Assembly (NCBI GenBank): GCA_029207755.1
Contig: JARCOQ010000006.1
Coordinates: forward strand, 7,780,013 to 7,844,012
Reading direction: 5' to 3'
Length of the DNA: 64,000 nucleotides
Source of the DNA: Chamaea fasciata
Taxonomy: Eukaryota; Chordata; Aves; Passeriformes; Sylviidae
The notes beneath the pieces are model-generated. The model saw only the letters and a list, made by a program, of their open reading frames with translations, was not told the DNA's origin and did not search any database. Below, piece after piece: positions 60,665 through 64,000 of the stretch; the first letter of the stretch is position 1; the number at the start of each line of letters is the position of its first letter. The translations under genes and the position numbers were made by a program.

Positions 60665-63600
60665 GGTGGCCGACTTGGTGACGGAGGGGTTTTGTGCCAG
60701 CTTCCCCTTTCCACTCACTGTCACCTCTTGGTGGCAGGGCTGGCTTCACCTCAGGAAGTCCTTGCCCCTCTCTGCACAGATGTCTCACCAGCAGCTGCCA
60801 AAGAGCCTCTGCCACAGCAGCACCTGGAGCTTCAGCCCAGCAGCTTCTTCTGCGCCGAGCTCCAAACCCAAGAGTGCATCAGGGCAACAGTCCTATGCTC
60901 TTCTCCAGCACTTCACAGGGTACCCTTAAATCCCCCTTAGAAAAATAAAAACAAGAAAACTCACTGATTTTTAATTATGATTTCTTCGTATTTCACCACC
61001 TGGTTATTCCTCCTTCTTTTAATCTACTTCTATCCTATCAAAAAATTACAAATGTAGGACCATGGCCATAAAGAGAAAAGCAGGAAAGCATGAATTTTGG
61101 CTGTTTTTTCCCTGTTGAAATAAAAAAGCATTCAAAACAAGGAAAAGTGCAATTTGATCTGCGTGGTTGTTTTCTTCAGCAGAATTTATAGTAGGAGATG
61201 TTTTTCTCTGGAAAATGCTGAACACCAGACCAACCCAACATAAAGCAAAGATATGAGGCATCACAGAAAGCTTTGAAATCAAGAGCAAGAAACCTCGAAC
61301 GAATTTGTGGCTGAAAAACCACAAAAATGAGGAAATTCTGCTGGGGCTCCTCACCTCACAGCATGTGCTGCTTTGGTAGCTGTGACAGCATATGGCTCAT
61401 AGGCAGAAATATTTAAATGATAAAATATCAGAATGACTTTGAAATGTCTGTGAGGAAGAGATTTGAAGTGCTTGGGGTTTAGGATTCAAAGACTAGCACA
61501 CGAGGTGAAATTACGGAGATGAACTGGTGTCAGCAGACTTCAATATTTTCATGTTTGGGGGAAAAATAGAAATTATTTATTTATTTGCTGCCCTCTTGGT
61601 TGCCAAATGAGATTCGGTTTTCTTTTATGTCCCCCTCATGCAGATACCTGTGGTCCTTAAAATGCCCCAGCATCTCCCATGAAAAGAGAATCTCACATGG
61701 GGGCACTGAGAAACCTCCCCCAGGGTTGAGCTGGCAGATGAATAGGAAAAACAATATTGCATCTTGTCCACTGTAAGCTTCTGGTCCATTTTGTACCAGA
61801 TTTTTCCATGCTGCTGTAACACATCCTCTCCCCATTTCTGTTTAAATTATTTTCCTGCTCAAAGCGGGTTGCTAACTGCAAAACCCTTGCCACAAAAAGC
61901 TCATCTGCTAAACTTCAGGGTGGGCTGAATTGCTCCTTAACTCTTTTCTGGCAGGAGAAGGCAATTTCAGTGTTTTCAAACTCATTTCAGTGGTTTTAAG
62001 CTCTTGTTTTCAGAGCTGAGCCCTTCACGTGGGTTGCAGCAACACTTGCCTCTGCTGTCCTCACCTTCTTCTAATCTGTCCCCTTTTGTTTCACACCACG
62101 CTGAGACTGAGCCCTCCCTAGAATGAGGTGAAACACTTCCTTTTTTTTTGAGGTGAGGAGGCAGGGAGTGCTTGTTATGAGAAATTCCACTGCAAGTGAA
62201 TTTTCCCTTCATCCCTGTGGTGAAGTCTGTGAGCTGAGCCCATAATCCCCAGTGCTGCTGTCACCTGGAGCAACTTCTGGCTTCCTGGTCAGGACAAGAA
62301 TTTTTCCCAGAGGTTGCTTTTGCCATCATTACAACCTTGGATATGGGGACGTTACACTGGGATGACTCCCTAGGACATTATAGCAACTTTAGAGAAAGCA
62401 AAAGGAATATCTGACATGTACAAGTGTAGTGTACTGGAATATAAATTAAATGTAATTTTTTTTAAAAATTGCTGTTTACACACAGTGGTGCTGATTACCA
62501 GTGGCCAGGCTGTTCTCAGGACTGGCTGTTGCTCCTACAAGAAAACATTTTGGAGGAGTGATACTTCTGTCTGGCAGTTGTATCACTGACAAAAATCAAA
62601 GCACTGTGTGAATGTGCAGGAGACAGCTGCTGTTTACGACATCCCCACCGTGTTTGGGGCTGCTGTCCTGGGAAGAAAATGGGAGGAAAGAAGGGTGTAA
62701 GTTGATCTTATCTGTTCACACAAGCAAGATTTGTTGGTGACCTTGCTGAGGAATAGCAGCTCCTAATCACCACTGTTTGGCTCACAGCTGGGCCATGATA
62801 GGGGGAATCGCTGAACTTTGGTGTATTTGTATTGTGTAGCTGTACAATTTCTAGGGGAATTTTATTCTTTTTCTGAAATTAAAGACAACCATCCCTGTCC
62901 CCAGCCCAACCAACTCCCTGCGAACCAATCCTAGTAGGAAACAGCCCCTCTTCTTTTTTCAAGCCTGCATCCTGCCCACGTCACCACACTGAGATAAATT
63001 TCTGGTGCTTTTACCAGCTTTTCTGCACTTTTTACTCTTTCTTTTCCCCCTGTTATGAACTTCCTACAATAAAGTGTTTGTTTTGGGGGGTTGGAGCAAA
63101 GCATTGGTGTAGAAGAACAGGGTTTAGAGCCAAGAAGCACGACCTGGCTAGGATTTCATCTCTCTTAATCTCCCATGCTGCAGAGGAGGTTAATTGCAGC
63201 TAGATGCCAGGCTAGAGAAAATAGCTACCATAAAAACAGAGAAAAATTAATTCTCTCTGAGCTTTTGAGGCTAAAAGGACTGATTTTGGGGGTCAAGGAA
63301 GGCTGCTCAGCCTCCAGGCCCATCCAACACAAGCCAGTACTGCAATATGTAGAAATAAGGGCTTCTCTGGGGGTAAAGGGGTGCAGGATTGAAACTCCTC
63401 AGGACTCCAACAGCCATGCGTGAACATTTTTTTCCTTTTAAATTTTTTTTAAAAATGGTTTTGTTCTAGTGGAGGGTTTAGCTTCTGGAGTATTTCATTA
63501 GAGGTAAAAGCACTAATGAAAATGATAGCATTTTCATAGAGTGAGATGATTGGTACCCTTTTCTGAGCGTAATAGCAGGAATAAACCACAGAACAAGGGG

Positions 63601-64000
63601 GTCAAATTTTCTAAACTTCTCCCTGATAAGATGTGGTTTGTATGGTGAGGTTGGGGGGTCCATCTGCTTTTGCAGGTGCAGATTTACAGCTGCAATTCAG
63701 CTGATGCAATATCACAGTGGAGGCTCCTGACATCTCATGGGGTAACCCCAAGGTCCACGTCAGTGTATGATGAGCTGGGCTGCGGCATGGAAAAATGCTG
63801 CTTTTAAAGACCAGATACCAAAATGGATCTAAATGATGACTTGTGTGAATTTTCCTGTCATTTCATCCCTCCCTGGCAAATAGATCTGTGCTTGGGAGGT
63901 GGTTTGGTGGGACTGTGTTTGTTACAGGTGTCAGGTGTGAGCTTCTTGTGTGATCTCACAAACCTCAGGTGCTAATGGGGTTTGCAGTAAATGAGGGGGC
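60665..64000. other. Upstream region of CD8B
   Basis: About 3.3 kb in which I recognise no exon or repeat family. The proximal few hundred bases must include the CD8B promoter, but no TATA box or obvious motif cluster stands out. The next amniote gene on this side, SMYD1, is not visible. Confidence 0.6.

Noticed and set aside
60665..64000. Possible first exons of SMYD1, expected next in amniotes
   Set aside because: No SET/MYND-like coding segment or matching exon was seen; the gene probably lies beyond the window.
1..64000. Bacterial-type features (operons, CRISPR arrays, insertion sequences, tRNA or rRNA genes)
   Set aside because: None seen; the window is intron-rich vertebrate DNA with CR1 fragments.

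Overview
This window is vertebrate nuclear DNA, almost certainly from a bird. The genes are split into short exons by long introns with GT/AG borders, the interspersed repeats I recognise are all 3'-end fragments of CR1-type LINEs (the dominant avian retrotransposon), and the gene order RMND5A - CD8A - CD8B is the conserved amniote order. I cannot fix the species; the divergent CD8 tails only suggest it is not chicken.

Layout. (1) 1-25,500, plus strand: complete RMND5A. It has a CpG-rich promoter/5' UTR, nine coding exons from 286 to 23,844 that join in frame to a 391-residue protein, and a long 3' UTR with several AATAAA signals. It encodes the E3 ubiquitin-ligase subunit of the CTLH/GID complex. 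(2) 25,500-31,080: gene-free interval between convergent genes. (3) 31,080-43,700, minus strand: a tandem duplication of CD8A. The upstream copy (42,515 down to 36,973, six coding exons, 227 aa) is a complete CD8 alpha with signal peptide, IgV domain, hinge, membrane helix and a basic Cys-x-Cys tail of the Lck-binding type. The downstream copy (33,477 down to 31,182) keeps the signal, IgV, hinge and membrane exons. The duplicated block ends before the cytoplasmic exons, so it is predicted to end in a short unrelated tail. Between them is a third, broken unit holding only a promoter flank and a decayed first exon (34,470-35,090). (4) 43,700-55,080: about 11 kb without recognisable genes, with CR1 fragments, a minisatellite and AT-rich or homopolymer tracts. 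(5) 55,082-60,664, minus strand: CD8B, five coding exons, 205 aa, with two CR1 fragments in its introns. (6) 60,700-64,000: no gene recognised.

Biology. CD8A and CD8B encode the alpha and beta chains of the T-cell co-receptor that binds MHC class I; the alpha tail couples the complex to the kinase Lck. RMND5A is an unrelated housekeeping neighbour. The most notable feature is in the CD8A pair. A tract of about 1.56 kb covering promoter, signal exon, IgV exon and flanking introns is about 99% identical between copies with no net indels, while the hinge and membrane exons and the outer flanks are clearly older and diverged. This looks like recent gene conversion of the ligand-binding half onto two chains with different stalks and tails: one signalling-competent, the other apparently tailless with respect to Lck.
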